A stretch of DNA of 64,000 nucleotides from Terebella lapidaria (lineage: Eukaryota > Annelida > Polychaeta > Terebellida > Terebellidae). Below the pieces are notes generated by a model. It ran no database searches, was not told the origin of the DNA, and worked only from the letters and a program-made list of their open reading frames with translations. Position 1 is the first letter of the stretch; each line of letters opens with the position of its first letter. Positions 1-13,200 of the stretch are shown here, piece by piece. Made by a program: the position numbers and the translations under genes. Location: assembly GCA_949152475.1 (NCBI GenBank), contig OX424556.1:11404664-11468663 (forward strand), in the 5' to 3' direction.

Positions 1-840
1 TTCATCCATAATACCCCTTAGACATGTTTGTCTAGGTCGACGAGTGCGAAAATGACGTCCGTTTCGCTCTACGACGCACCATTTCCGAGATATCGAAGAA
101 AACGAAAAATGCCGACTCGGCAAAAAAAATTCCGGTCAAGGTCAAAGTTCATCCATAATACCCTTTAGACATGTTTGTCTAGGGTGACGAATCCAAAAAT
201 AAAGTCCATTTCGCTCTATGACGCACCGTTCCCGAGATATCGACGAAAATGAAAAATGCCGACTCGGCAAAAAAATTTCCAGTCAAGGTCAAAGTTCATC
301 CATAATACAATTTAGACATGTTTGTCTAGGTCGACGAGTCCGAAAATAACGTCCGTTTTGCTCTACGACGCACCGTTTCCATGTTATCGAAGAAAACGAA
401 AAATGTCGACTCGGCAAAAAAATTTCGGGTCAAGGTCAAAGTTCATCCATAATAACCCTTAGACATGTTTGTCTAGGGTGACGAGTCCGAAAATAACGTC
501 CGATTCGCTCTACGACACACCGTTTCCGAGATATCGACGAAAACGAAAAATGCCGACTCGGCAGAAAAATTCAAGGTCAAGGTCAAAGGTCATGTGTAAT
601 ACCCTTAAGACATGTTTGTCTAGGTCGACGAGTCCGAAAATGACGTCCGTTTCGCTCTACGACACACCATTTCCGAGATATCGAAGAAAACGAAAAATGC
701 CGACTCGGCGAAAAAAATTCGGGTCAAGGTCAAAGTTCATCCATAATACCCCTAAGACATGTTTGTCTAGGTCGACGAGTCCGAAAATAACGTCCGTTTC
801 GCTCCACGATGCACCGTTTCCGAGATATGCAATGAGCCTC
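1..840. repeat. 147-bp tandem satellite array
   Basis: About 5.7 head-to-tail units. The motif TTCATCCATAATACC (or its variant) starts at 1, 148, 295, 442, 589 and 736, a spacing of exactly 147 bp each time. Units differ by scattered substitutions. Because 147 is divisible by three, one frame stays open through several units, which makes a spurious 49-residue protein repeat; I do not call this a gene. Degenerate copies of the unit occur near 17.1-17.9 kb and 49.1-49.3 kb. The array lies 3' of the last ATRX exon seen here, so it probably sits in an ATRX intron. Confidence 0.95.
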
Positions 841-1210
841 AAGGATGACTCATCAAAATTGCTTTTGGCCCCTGGGTCAAAGGTCGTTCAAGGTATTGAC
901 CCCGTAATCGATAGGGCTCCTCTGCGACACTATATCAACATATATGTCAAGTTTCAGAATGGTAACACAAGTACTTTTCGAGTTATCATCCGGAAACCAT
1001 TTGACTCAAAATTCATCCTCACGGACTAACCGGACCTCGAAGCCGGCTCCAAAACAATAGGGTTCATCTATGTTATATATGTGATAACTGGTGAAAATTT
1101 CTCGAAGATTCGTCAAGGCGTTCTTAAGTTATCGTCCGGAAACCGAAAAGTGAAAAAAAAAAAAAAAAAAAGAAAAGAAAAAAAAAAAAGAAAAAAAAAA
1201 AAAAAAAAAA
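841..1210. repeat. Non-satellite tail of the repeat, ending in an A-rich tract
   Basis: The sequence after the array contains two related stretches ending in a CCGGAAACC motif (around 990 and 1140). It runs into a nearly pure A tract at about 1149-1210. The A tract starts about 55 bp downstream (in ATRX sense) of the splice donor of the last visible ATRX exon. It could be the poly(A) end of a retroposed repeat or a simple-sequence expansion. No gene seen. Confidence 0.6.
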
Positions 1211-1265
1211 TTCTGACAAAACCATAAGGACATTTCGTGCCGAAATGCCCTAATAAAGCTGGTAC

Positions 1266-4200
1266 CCACCCATTGGTTTGTCGCAATGGCTTGGATTTTG
1301 ATTTGGCATCGTCGTCGTCCGAGTCAACCAGGTGGTCACTGCTGGAAGTGGACTTGGCCTCGCTCTCAGAGTCATCATCATCAAGGAATGACGACATACT
1401 GTCATCCTCCAACATGCGCTGGGAAACACCCAACAACAGAACATCTTCAAAATCTTTACTTCTTCGAAATATAGTGCAGCAACAGGCAAAAACAACCTAA
1501 CCATGTTGAACAAGACATTTAATGCAACAAAATGTTGAGTCTAATCTGGGATGGCCACAACTGTTTGTACCTTGTTCTCCTGTCGTATCTCATCCAATTT
1601 CAAACACCAGGGATGTGTCCATATCTTCATCAACTGTTGGTAGTCTTTGAACAGTCTCGCACCTTTGTTGTGTATGCGACCATCAATCATCATAGCATTT
1701 AAGTTTCGCTCCAAATACTTGTCGTACAGTTCCATCTGCTTGGGGGCCAGTCGCACATTGACAACATACTCAAGTTTGGGCATCAGGAACTTGGTCAGTG
1801 CAGAGTAGTCTCGACGCTGGAATAGATAGAAATTATTTGTTAACATCGAGATGAGCTACCATGAGCCGGCCCAGGTCCCTGACAAAGACACCAACCTGTA
1901 CGCAACCAGCCAGTGTCTCATGGAGCACGTGAGCTCTCTTCTTCATCAGCTTGACATCACGAGCTGTCGAGTCTGAACACTGTCCATTGGTAATTGGGTT
2001 GACGAAACGATTTGTGAACTCCTTCTTGGAACCAAGCAGGTTAGGTTTGACAAAGTCCACCATACAGTGATCTGAAATCATCAATAGTGGAAATATGCAA
2101 TACACATATAGTAAAACTATGGAATTGCTAACAAACAGCTAGTCAGACACACAGGCAGATGACAAACGGAACATCTCAGGAGCCCAATGCCTCAAAGAAG
2201 TGCAATAGTCTGGAACACTATGCAGAAAGGTACGTACATTCAACAAGATTGTTCTGGAGTGGGGTTCCAGTCAATACGATTCTTCGGCGCGTCCTTATCT
2301 GGTTGACGGCCTTTGACAATGAGGAGGCACTATTCTTGAGCACATGCCCCTCATCACAAACCACGATATCGGGGCCAGGATCCACCAATGCCTCGGTCAT
2401 TGTCTCCTTCTGTTTCTTCTTTTTAATATTTCGGTGGGTGCTTAGGTTCCGGTACATTTCGTAACCCATGATCATGATACCACCCGAGCGCTGCCAGTCT
2501 CGCAGTGCTTCACTGCGGCCATAGTTGTCTTTGATGCTCGACATTTCCCAGACCTGTCAAAGGAAAAATCAGTCATATATATAACATGGTTCCACCAATA
2601 ACATTGTCTCTAGCTCAAACAAAGACTCATCGTGTCCGGTTGAAAGAAAACTCACGTCGAATGCATCTTCCTCATCGAGCCACTTGTCAAACTCTGACTG
2701 CCAGTTCAGCACTGTATTTAGAGGACAAATGATCATCGCTGTGCGCATTTTCGTTATTTTGGGTTTTGCCATAATTGTTGACAAGAAGGAAATCACCTGT
2801 GAAGAAAAGTTCATTGAGCATCATCTAGCTGCACTATCAGTAAGCATCATCCGGTTGACATTACCTATACTGTACTGCGACATTCATTCAGCAATGAAAT
2901 TTCTGACATGACCAAATGTGCACCCAGTAAAGTTTTAATGCAGTAAATGTATCCACATGCATTTGTATTACCATATCAAAAAAATCCATGCACTTACAGA
3001 CAATGTTTTCCCAAGACCCATGCAATGGGCCAGGATGCACCCGCCCCCGTCTTCTTTCTGTAACTGTTTGACGGTTTCCGCACAACAGTCCCAAAGAAAC
3101 TTGACAGCTTCCACTTGGTGGGGCTTCAGCAACTTGATAATTTTAGGGTTTACTTCGATAAGAGCCTCTCCCGTTTTTTCATTGCTTTCCAAAACGAGCT
3201 TTGTGGTCACTGGACACTTTGTTGGTGAGTTTTCGTCATTAGTAACAACTTCATTGTACTGTAAAGGAAAAAACATGTTTGGTATATCTCAATTTCATAA
3301 CAGAAGAAGAAAGGTTAACTTTTATTCCCCAGGGATTGCTCTTACCTTTTTCTGTCTTTCTTTCACTCGTTCCCGTCGGGCTTCCTCTGCTTTAGCTGCA
3401 GTCAATGTTGTACTAGACAATTTCTGGTCATTCAGAATCCTGCGAATCTTTTTGCGTTTCTTGCCAGTTCCATCATCTTCTTCATTGCTCTGTGAATAAG
3501 AAGACCAAATTGGTATCATTATTGATGCACATCTATAAATGAAACAAGAATTACATAACGTTCTTAAGAATGAATATTGAAGTACCAGTAAAGTGAAAAT
3601 ATAATGTGAACTTATATGGAAGATCTCATTGGTCTGAGCAGAATGGTCTTTACGGCATGTCAATATCACTATCCGTTGAAAAGTTCCAGCCATTTGAAAC
3701 TGCCATTCCGGCACTAAATTACAGAAGTCCCTTGAAAAATTCCAGCAACTCATTAATATGCAAATTAGATGTTATTAATTTGAGAATATGTGACGTCAAG
3801 AGGGGAACTAATTTCAATAAGAATATTTTAAGCCATGAAATAATGATTCGTATTGAAGGTTCTGACGATCTGACTAGTGCATATTATCATGTACCATAAA
3901 TAGTCAATATCCACACATACTGTACTGTTGCTATGGTTACCAGTCCTTCCCTAGAGCTGTAGTTACCCATGGTTGCCATGGCCGTTAACTGCCGAGTCAA
4001 GCTATCTGTAGACTTTCTGTCAATTACTTATGAATTAAATTAATATAGTGCTTGAGTCGACATCGTTTTTATTTGTATATACCCTGTTCTAAGTGTGTTT
4101 CTGGCCCTATCATGTCACTGATTACCTTGACAAGAACAGGGAAAGTGTAGACACTGATTAATCATATTGAAAACTATATGGAATAAGTTTTGATGAATAA

Positions 4201-7200
4201 TCATAATATGACTGATCAACATATGACACATCAAAGTACCTAATTGAATCAGCTTCCCCAAATGAATATCTAATTTGCATACTAAATAGCTAAACGATTT
4301 TAAAGAACCAATTTGCCAATTTCAGTCTTTAAAGTGCTGTAACTTTTGAACGGATTGTGATATTTAAATGCCGTAAAGACCATTTTGCTCAGATCAATGA
4401 GATCATATTTGCACTTCACTAGTACTTTAAGAGATTTCATGTTACTAACCCCAGATCCCGATTCTCCATCTGCATTTGATGAATCAGTATCAAGCTTCAC
4501 ACGTTTACGTCGCTTTTTACCCTTGCCTTTCTTCTTCTTTCCTGTTTCTGAACTGCTGTTCAAAGACATGACTATTATGTCATGGATGTTACCAATACAT
4601 GTTATAGAACACCTGAATGTGAATAGGAAGAGTAAATACTTGATAGAATTAACAATTATGTTTGCTGTCCACATACTCAGACTCCTCTGATTCAGTAGTG
4701 TCTGCAGCTTTCTTCCGTTTTTTACGCGTCTTCTTCACTTTAACTGATTCGTCTGAATCTGAGACTTTGGCATCTAGCAAAGCACTGCGCATACGGCGTT
4801 TAGAGGGAAGAATATCGTCTGAGTCGTAATCTTCTTCCTCAGCCTCCTTAGCCTTCTTGGAAGTTTTCTTTTTTGTTCCCTTACCTGGAAACCAAATAAT
4901 GCAATCTTGATACAATATCTATTCAATTATTGCAGGATCTTAGAGTGACACCCAACCAGTGAAGAACGTACCAAGGCTGTCTAGGTCGGAGTCTTCACTG
5001 TCTTCAGAGCTGTCGATGGCTAGCAGTGCATTCCTGGCCTGTTCATCCTCATCCTCAGACTCGTGGTTGAGCACAACTACTTCATCATCAGTTTCCATCG
5101 CCTGAAGGACAGATTCCACATTTGCAAAGATCACACCTACATTCTACAAAGTGCATGTCCTGGACATATCTCATAATACTGCTACTGGTATTCCTGAAAT
5201 GTCACACATCAACCAATACTGAACAAACACCTTGTCAGAATCTCTTTCATCATCTTCTGCATCTTCCTCTTCTCCTGAACTCAGCTCTTCCAAAAGATTT
5301 GTGGTAGATTTCTTCTTTGATGAACCGGCTGCAACCAAATGTTTCTATGTGAACCTTCAGGCACCACCATGTAATTCTCTTATAATATACATGTTAAGCA
5401 GATGTATTTGTATGGATCAAAGACATACAGTATACATGTAGTGTAAAAAAGGGTATATTTCGTGGAGGGTAATGTTTTGCGGATTTTGCAGTGGGACAGT
5501 TTCGTGGAGATAGGTCAGATAACCTATTGCAGTCACGTTGCGTCCGTCGTCTGTTCGTCCGGCGTGAACAAATTTATCTTTAAAGTTTACGGGCAATTTT
5601 TTCTGAAATTTCGCACAACAATACCTACAAATATTCGAGAAGGAGGTATTTTTTAGTTTGTGCATTCTCACATTTTCTTCAAAATGGCAGCCGTTTTCGA
5701 TGAAAAACGACTGATTTCTGACTTTGACGGCCATTTTCTCAAAAACTGTTCAGACAGTTTTGAGATTTTTGTTTCAAAAGATTCCTCTTAATATGTACCT
5801 CTGTGAAGTTTGGTTTTTGACGGGTTGACGGAAAAAAATTTTTTCGGACCAAATCGCGTTACTCTCCATTTTGGGCCATTTTTGGACCTTGAAAGGTCAA
5901 AACAGCCATTTTCAGGGTCAGAAAATGCCCAGATTTGCCTCTATAGATGAAATGCTTGCAGATAGAGCTTATGTTTGCATTATGAACATATAGGAAGACA
6001 TATATGGCACAACTAATGATGATCCTGAACTTGACCTCAGATGACCTTGAGTGCCAAATGTCTGACTCGGAATGTGTGAATTGGCCTGAGCGGCCTAAAC
6101 GCTTGCACCGATATGTCTTTGTATTATGAACATATAGAAAATCAAATGCCGCACATGTACATGAAATGGTGACATTGCTCACATGGATGACCTTGATTGG
6201 TAAATCTCAAGGTCATTATAATGTTCACACGAATAACTTTGATTGGTAAATTTCAAGGTCTGTTACCTGCCATGGCCAAACCAAAATTGTCTGGTAACCT
6301 ATCTTTTATTTATTTGATTTCCATTTACAGATCAGAAATAGTTGACAGAATAGTACTCACCTGATCCAGGCTTTTCCTTGGTTTGTTTCTTTCCATCAAC
6401 TTCCGTTTCAGCACTGTCCACTTTTTTTGCTGACTTCTTGGAGCGAGTTTTAGGCATCTTGGCTAAATTGGTGATGTCCTTTTCCAGATCTGAATCATGG
6501 TTCTCTGAACTAGAAGCTTGATCTGACTTTTCCACATCAGGCTTATGCTTATGACTAGACTTTTTAGCAGATTTACTTATTGTAACAAATTCACAGTCAC
6601 TGTCTGCATTGTCCTCAGTGGGTTTGCCACATTTTTTGTTTGTATCCTTTTTGGAATGTTTACACTGGGTGCTATCCTTCGTGGACTCCTCCGATGAAGA
6701 ATGGCCATTAGCAATATCTGACTTAGAATCACTTTTCAAAATACATTCTGGAGACGATTCTTTCAATCTTGTGATCCTAACAATACAACGCAGTTCTCGT
6801 TTTCCTGCAAAGATATATCAAGAAACATTGTTTTGGAATTCCAGAAACATTTTAGTTTCACAACAGATGAAACCTTACAATTGAAACTACTCAATGCTTC
6901 CGTTATTCAGCGTGTTATACTATATTTTTCTAGTATCTACACTGACCTTTTCCTTTGCCACGCCCCTTTCCGATACTACTCTGGAGCTTGCGATCAGACT
7001 TGAGTTGGCGACTGTCAGATGTAGGGTTGTAGTCATCATCATCTGAGTAGGTTTTCCTCTTCAAACTCTTGCATTTGACTTCTTCCTCCTCACTTTGTTC
7101 TTCACTGGCTGTAGCAAGTTCTTCCTCTTCCTCTTCCTCTTCTGCGTTGTCATCACTGTCATCTAGAAGTAGTTCTCGATGTAGCTGACGCTGTGCTTCT

Positions 7201-10200
7201 ATGTCCTCCCGAGATCTTGGCACTTCAGTTCCAGTGTCATCTTTGTTCTCTGGATCAGAACGAGGAATATTGCTCTCATTCGGTTCGTTTGGTACATTAT
7301 CATCACTGTCATCCAGCAGTTCACTGCGAAGCTGACGCTGAGCTTCTATATCCTCACGAGACCTTGCTATATCAAGCTTACCCCCATCATCCTGTTGATC
7401 ATTGCCGTGGGTCGACTCGATCGATGGGGGGTCAGATTCGAACTGCTCCACCTCAGCTTCAGTTCCCGATTCCTGTGCAACATTTCCATCCACCAGAGCG
7501 TCCTGGCTGTCTGTAGGCAGTTCTTCACAAGGGTCATCTTCTGCCATGCCGTCTAGATCAGCATTAGTCACTTCCCCAAAGTCATACACCATGTCTGGCT
7601 GTTCTTCCCCACTACTATTCTTGTCTGAGCCACTGTCTGATAGTGTATCAAGGTTGAACAGTGGTTCGAAACTCATGGAGGAGAACATGTCCTTATATGT
7701 TCGGGATCCAGACTGGCCTGAAGTATTCATTGACTCTTCTTTTTTGGAGAGTGGGCTGCTTTCATTACTACTTGTGTCCCTGTTATCATTTGTTCCATCC
7801 ATTTGCATCATCTGGTCATCATCAGAGTCATACTGTCCATCAAGTTGTGGAATCAAAGATGTTTCCAGATCATCAACTTTTGAGAAAGGATCATCAGTGT
7901 AGCCACCATTCAGCTGCTTGAGCTGTTCTTCAATAGTTTTGAATTCATCCAGATCATCAGATTCCTGTGGTGGCTCATCTTCTGGATCTTCTTCATTCGG
8001 ATGTACGGCAGCTAGCTCAACATCAGCAGCTTTTTCCTCCACCGATTCGTCTGCAGTATGTTTCTCAGAATCAACTTCCATGACTTGATCTGCACTTCTG
8101 TCACTCGATTCTTCTTCATTTCTATCATCCTCAGCATCTTTTTTATCTTCTTCTGCATTCACTTCACCTTCTGCCTCTGCATCCATCCTGTTCTCTGCTT
8201 CAGCATCATCCTGTCCATCCTCTTTACTGCAAGGCTGTAGATCCTCTTCCACATCAGAGCCAGGGGTCTTCGTTGTTTCTGTAGGGTTGCCTGAGACTTG
8301 CAACTCCTCCACTTGACCATCTTTCTTGTCACTGACATGTTGGTAAGGCTTGCTTTTATCATCACCATCCTTTGTACTGTCCTCTTTTTTATCGTCTCTG
8401 CTTTGTTGGGAGATCTTAGCTTGTTCTTCTTCATATTTGCGTCTTTTGGACAGAGGCCCTTTTAGCTTGTGGCCTGGCCCACCTAAAGCAACCTTCAACT
8501 TGAATGATTTATTCTTGATTCTCTCATCCAAAGCCTTGTCATCCTCATCCGAATCAGCTTCTTTTTTGGATTTCTTGCTTTCTCGCGTTGGTTTCACTTT
8601 GCTCTCATCGTCACTGTCCAAAAGTTCTATATATTCCACTTTGTTGGATGCAGGTTTAGGTTTGGGTGCTGCTTGCTTTGCGGCAGCAGCAGCCTTCTGG
8701 GAGAGTTGAGCGAGTTGTTTTTGGTTGGGCATCATCATGACCTGTTTGCCGTGTTGTACAAGCTGCACTGGGTGTACACCTTTGTTCTGAGGCTGGGTCT
8801 GGACTAGACCACGGCCCTTTACAGGTACTGGTGTCCGACCCTGGACCACTGCTCCTGGCTTGTGCGTCGGCTGCTGCTGTCTCATCTTCTGCTGCTCTTC
8901 CATCAGTTTCCGTGTTGTGGTCGATCCTGATGTTTTCTGGCTGAATAGCGACAGATCAAAGTAAGATTTGTTGAAAGCACTCAAGGCTCGCTTCAGTTTA
9001 TTAGCAGAGTCTAGTTTAGTGACCATCCTTTGAGAAGTGTTGACATTGCCTGCTTTCTGGATGTCCTCACGCAGAGACGACAGTAGCATGTGCATGGACT
9101 CGGTGACCATCATGGCTCGATCAATGATGGGGACCACATTGCTTTCATTGACTTGAAAGTTCCACTCTGCAAACACATTCTGGCTGGCACCTTGGGTGCC
9201 TTGCGGCTTGGCTGGCTGTTGAGGTTTCTGAGCAACACCTTTGTTAGCATTAGCCTGCGGAATTGGCTGTTTAACACCTTTCTGGTTCAGAAGGTTGTAG
9301 ACGGTACCAGGCTTTTGTTGCTGTGTTTTGCCTCCAGACTGTCGACCGTGGAACACTGCTTGCTTGGCTTGCTGAGCCTGCTGCTGTCTTGGGGAAGGGG
9401 CCGGCGGACCCTGTTTCTTTTTTTTCTCTTCAATTTTCTTCTCCTTTTCTTTCCTACGATCTTCTCGTTTTTCAATGGCTTCGATGACTTGATCACAAAT
9501 GTGAATGAGTTCAGCAAGAGGCTTTGGGTCACAAACATAGCAGTGCCACTTCGAATCTTCATCTGCAGCAGAAAATTTACAAAAAACTAGACGCTTCCGG
9601 TCGCCTACGACCGCTTGGGTGTATCCCCCGTAGCCCTATCATCCCTGTTGCCCCAAATATATCGCTGATGTACATTGTGAGTATGAAACCTTTCAAGCTT
9701 ATTGAAGGTCGAATTCAAGATCACCACTAAAATCACTACATGCGAATTTCCCTTTCGACATGTTCGAAAAAAATAACGAAATTACAGCCAGATAAAAGTT
9801 TTCACCTAAAGCTATATTTCAACTCAGAATATTTGACAAACTTGGTTCACAACTAAGTTGCGAGATGACTAAATTGGAGCCAGATCGAACTTTTCACTGT
9901 AAGTTATATTTCAACTCATACTATGTGCCAAACAACTCATACTATGTTCCAAGTTGAAATTCAAAGTAAAAGTTGACCAAAACTACATTTCAAGATGACG
10001 AAATTGGAGCCAGATCAACTTTTCACCATAAGTTATATTTTAATTCATAATATGTGCCAAACTTGGTTTCAAGCTGAAATTCAAGTAAAAGTTTACCAAA
10101 ACTGCATTTCAAGATGACGAGATTGGAGCCAGATCGATCTTTTCACCATAAATTATATTTTAATTCATAATATGTGCCAAACTTGGTTCCAAGTTGAAAT

Positions 10201-13200
10201 TCGAAGTAAAAATTGACTTTACTGGTAAAAATAATGTTAACTTATTCGGTTACACCCATGAAATCTCTACTGGACAAAACTTTTAAATTGTTGAGTTCAA
10301 TAATAAATGTTTCTTGTCTTAACTATTTTTCTTGAGGTCAATAATAGACTTAACTAGTAAAAATGATGTTAACTTATTCGGCTACAGCCATGAAATCTCT
10401 ACTGCACAAAAGCTTTACCTTGTTGAGCCCAATAATAAATGTTTCTTGTCTTAACTATTTTTATTGTGGCCAATAATAGACTTAACTAGTAAAAATAATG
10501 TTAACTTATTCGGTTACACCTGTGAAGTCTCTACTGGACAAAACCTTTACCTTGGTGAGCTCAATAATAAATGTTTCTCGTCTTAACTATTTTTATTGTG
10601 GTCAATAATAGACTTAACTAGTAAAACCAATGTTAACTTATTCAGTAATATTGTTCTTTTTTCACCAAAAACATCAGTTCTGTATTCTGAACAAGAATCC
10701 AGTGCAATTTGCTTTCATAGTACAGGTTATTGGAGTGATCACACATGTCAAAGTAGGTATTTTAATTGTCGTAATAAGTTAACCTCTCAAACTTATTAAT
10801 ATTTATTTGATCATTCTGAAAAACAATAGGTTTCGTCTGATGGTCTTTCTCATTGAGCCTGTGCAATTTCATCATCATTCATTGAAAACTCCCACCCGTA
10901 GTGCGTTCACAACCCATGTGTGTTAAACAGGCTAATTTGAGCACAAAATGTTACGCCAATCGGCTATTTTGGTTGCTATGGCAACCAAAATCGATAGGTG
11001 TCCAGATCTCACCATAAGACATGTCCATATAAAATATTATCAAAATCGGTTCATATTTGCAACCTGCAGCGCGTTCACAAGAAAGTGTCTGCGGACGCGG
11101 CGCGACGATCGTAAATCCATAGTATCCGCCGAACTTTGTTCGGGGGATACAATAATTATTCCCTTCAACATCTCAAATCAAACCTAACGATCTTTTATCC
11201 TTGAATAAGAAGATGATGATGATGTGTAAGTGAAGTTCATCGTGAAACAACACAGACTTATAACCACCAAATACACCAACCTGCTTGCACTAGCTTAGAA
11301 AGTTCACCGCGCCCTAGGTTACGACGTATACAACTCTTGCAGAAAGCGTTGTGACAGTAGTCACAGCAGAGGAGGTCCCCGCCTTCACCACACCAGCGAC
11401 ACTGCTCGTCCATGCCGTCCTGGTCCTGCAGAATCTCATCGCTTGTGTACCAGTTGTAGCACCTCTGCAACAGAGCAAACTATTTGTAAAACACCTGCCT
11501 AAAATACTTGACCATAACAATGTGGGTGTGAAATCTGACTAAATCACAAAGCATCCAATTATTTTTAATATAATTTATTTGTTTCAACTATTGCATGCGC
11601 ACATCTGATTGATACTGACCTTACACAGAATGACTTTCAAAACTGGATGTCGTTTCACGGAGTTAGCGTGATTTGTGTTGATCTGGTGGTTGCAGCTTGT
11701 ACAATGAACAGTACTTAAGTCCACCTCACCTGCGTACAAGAAATTCAATTATATATATTTGATAAACATACAGTAAGCATCTTACACTGAATGGGAACTA
11801 ATTTCCATGTGTAGATAATAACATAACAATACATTAATAAACTTATCATTCACCTTGAACAGTTGATTTTCTGGTTGTAGACGTTGATCTGAATTCTGGT
11901 CCTTTGAAGACAGGTTTGTTGTCAGTCACAGGCTCAGGCTGTACCACAACAGTCCCTGCATAATTTTAGGCATAACTGACAGTCAATTCCCAGAGTACAG
12001 CAATTACATGATACAAAACACACCAAAAAATCCTTATATTTCACGAGATTAAGGATTTCATTTGGCTAAAACCGCAAAAACCAAGTGCTTCTCCTAACCC
12101 GAACTTTTGACAGATTTCAATGTACCGTATTTATTCAATTAGTTCGAACAGCTAAAAAATAATTAAATTTTGAAATGTTCGATTTATTAGATTCACGATA
12201 AAATCGTCCGTCAAAACGGAAAAAAATGCAAACCCAGATTTATCATACGCGAGTTGACAGATACCGTTCATCATGGTGGTTGGAACTAGGGCTTGTACTG
12301 TACGATTAATAGGTTAACCGCAGACAACTAGCATTTTTAGAAAACTCGAATAACTTCCTGCTAAATCGCCCGGTAACTGTTGTTTATAATCTCACATTGA
12401 TACTAAATTCTAGTCATATTGCATGTGCATTCGAATCACTCGAATCGGAAAAACTTAGCAAACCACCTGGCACTCTGAGGTCCGCGCTTTCAATATTTCT
12501 GCTCATATCATAGAGGTACATTATGAGCCCGTCATAAATTTTTTGATTACTCATTTCGTAGTGCTGCCGCTTGGTGAGTTGTCAGTTTTGGCATCTGACA
12601 AGTTGATTTCGTTCGTTGTTTCAATCGAAATTTAGATCGTAAATTCGCCTGTTCGAACTAAACGAGTCAATTTGAAAATTATTGTCTTCAATAATTTTTG
12701 GTGTTCGAATTATTAGAGTGTTCGAACTAATTGAATAAATACGGTAACTGCCGAGGACTGATGATTACGCTATAATAGTAACTAAACATACAGTACTGAA
12801 AGAAATCAACCTTCAGGAAGAATCAGGTTCCCCTCTTCATCAATATCCAAAGATTCTTTCTCAGTAGTATTTTTCTCTTTGCTTTTGGTCTCCTCTGCCT
12901 CTGGTTTGGCTTGATCTTTGTCATCATTCTCCAAGTTATCTGCTGGGTCTTTGTCTGCGGAGTTCAGGAACTCCTACAACCCAAAGATGATAGTTATGAA
13001 TGAGAAATCCATCACATAGAAACTACATATGACAGTTCAATATAAACACTTCAGAGAAACAGTACCTGAATTGCCAAATCCATTGCTGCATCCACCATGT
13101 CAGCATCAGCAGCCTCATGGGCTGAGCTGGCTGTGTCTGCATTTGTATCGTCTTCATCTTCTACAACTTTCCTCGTCACTTTGGGCTTTCTACAATCAAC

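Noticed and set aside
1-840. CRISPR-like array
   Set aside because: Whole units repeat, with no short constant repeat alternating with unique spacers, and the genome is eukaryotic.
469-1029. Open frame of 186 codons with a 49-residue repeat (DTPFPRYRRKRKMPT)
   Set aside because: It is the 147-bp satellite read in one frame; the period is a multiple of three, so the frame stays open by arithmetic. No start context, splice structure or domain.
1113-1265. Extension of the last ATRX exon seen, to the stop at 1113
   Set aside because: The sequence beyond 1266 runs into an A/T homopolymer and does not resemble ATRX; a GTACCA donor at 1260-1265 and the missing second helicase lobe indicate an intron.
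12125-12744. ATRX alternative exon within intron 5
   Set aside because: The stretch is a MITE with terminal inverted repeats and a TA duplication; no frame extends the protein in phase.
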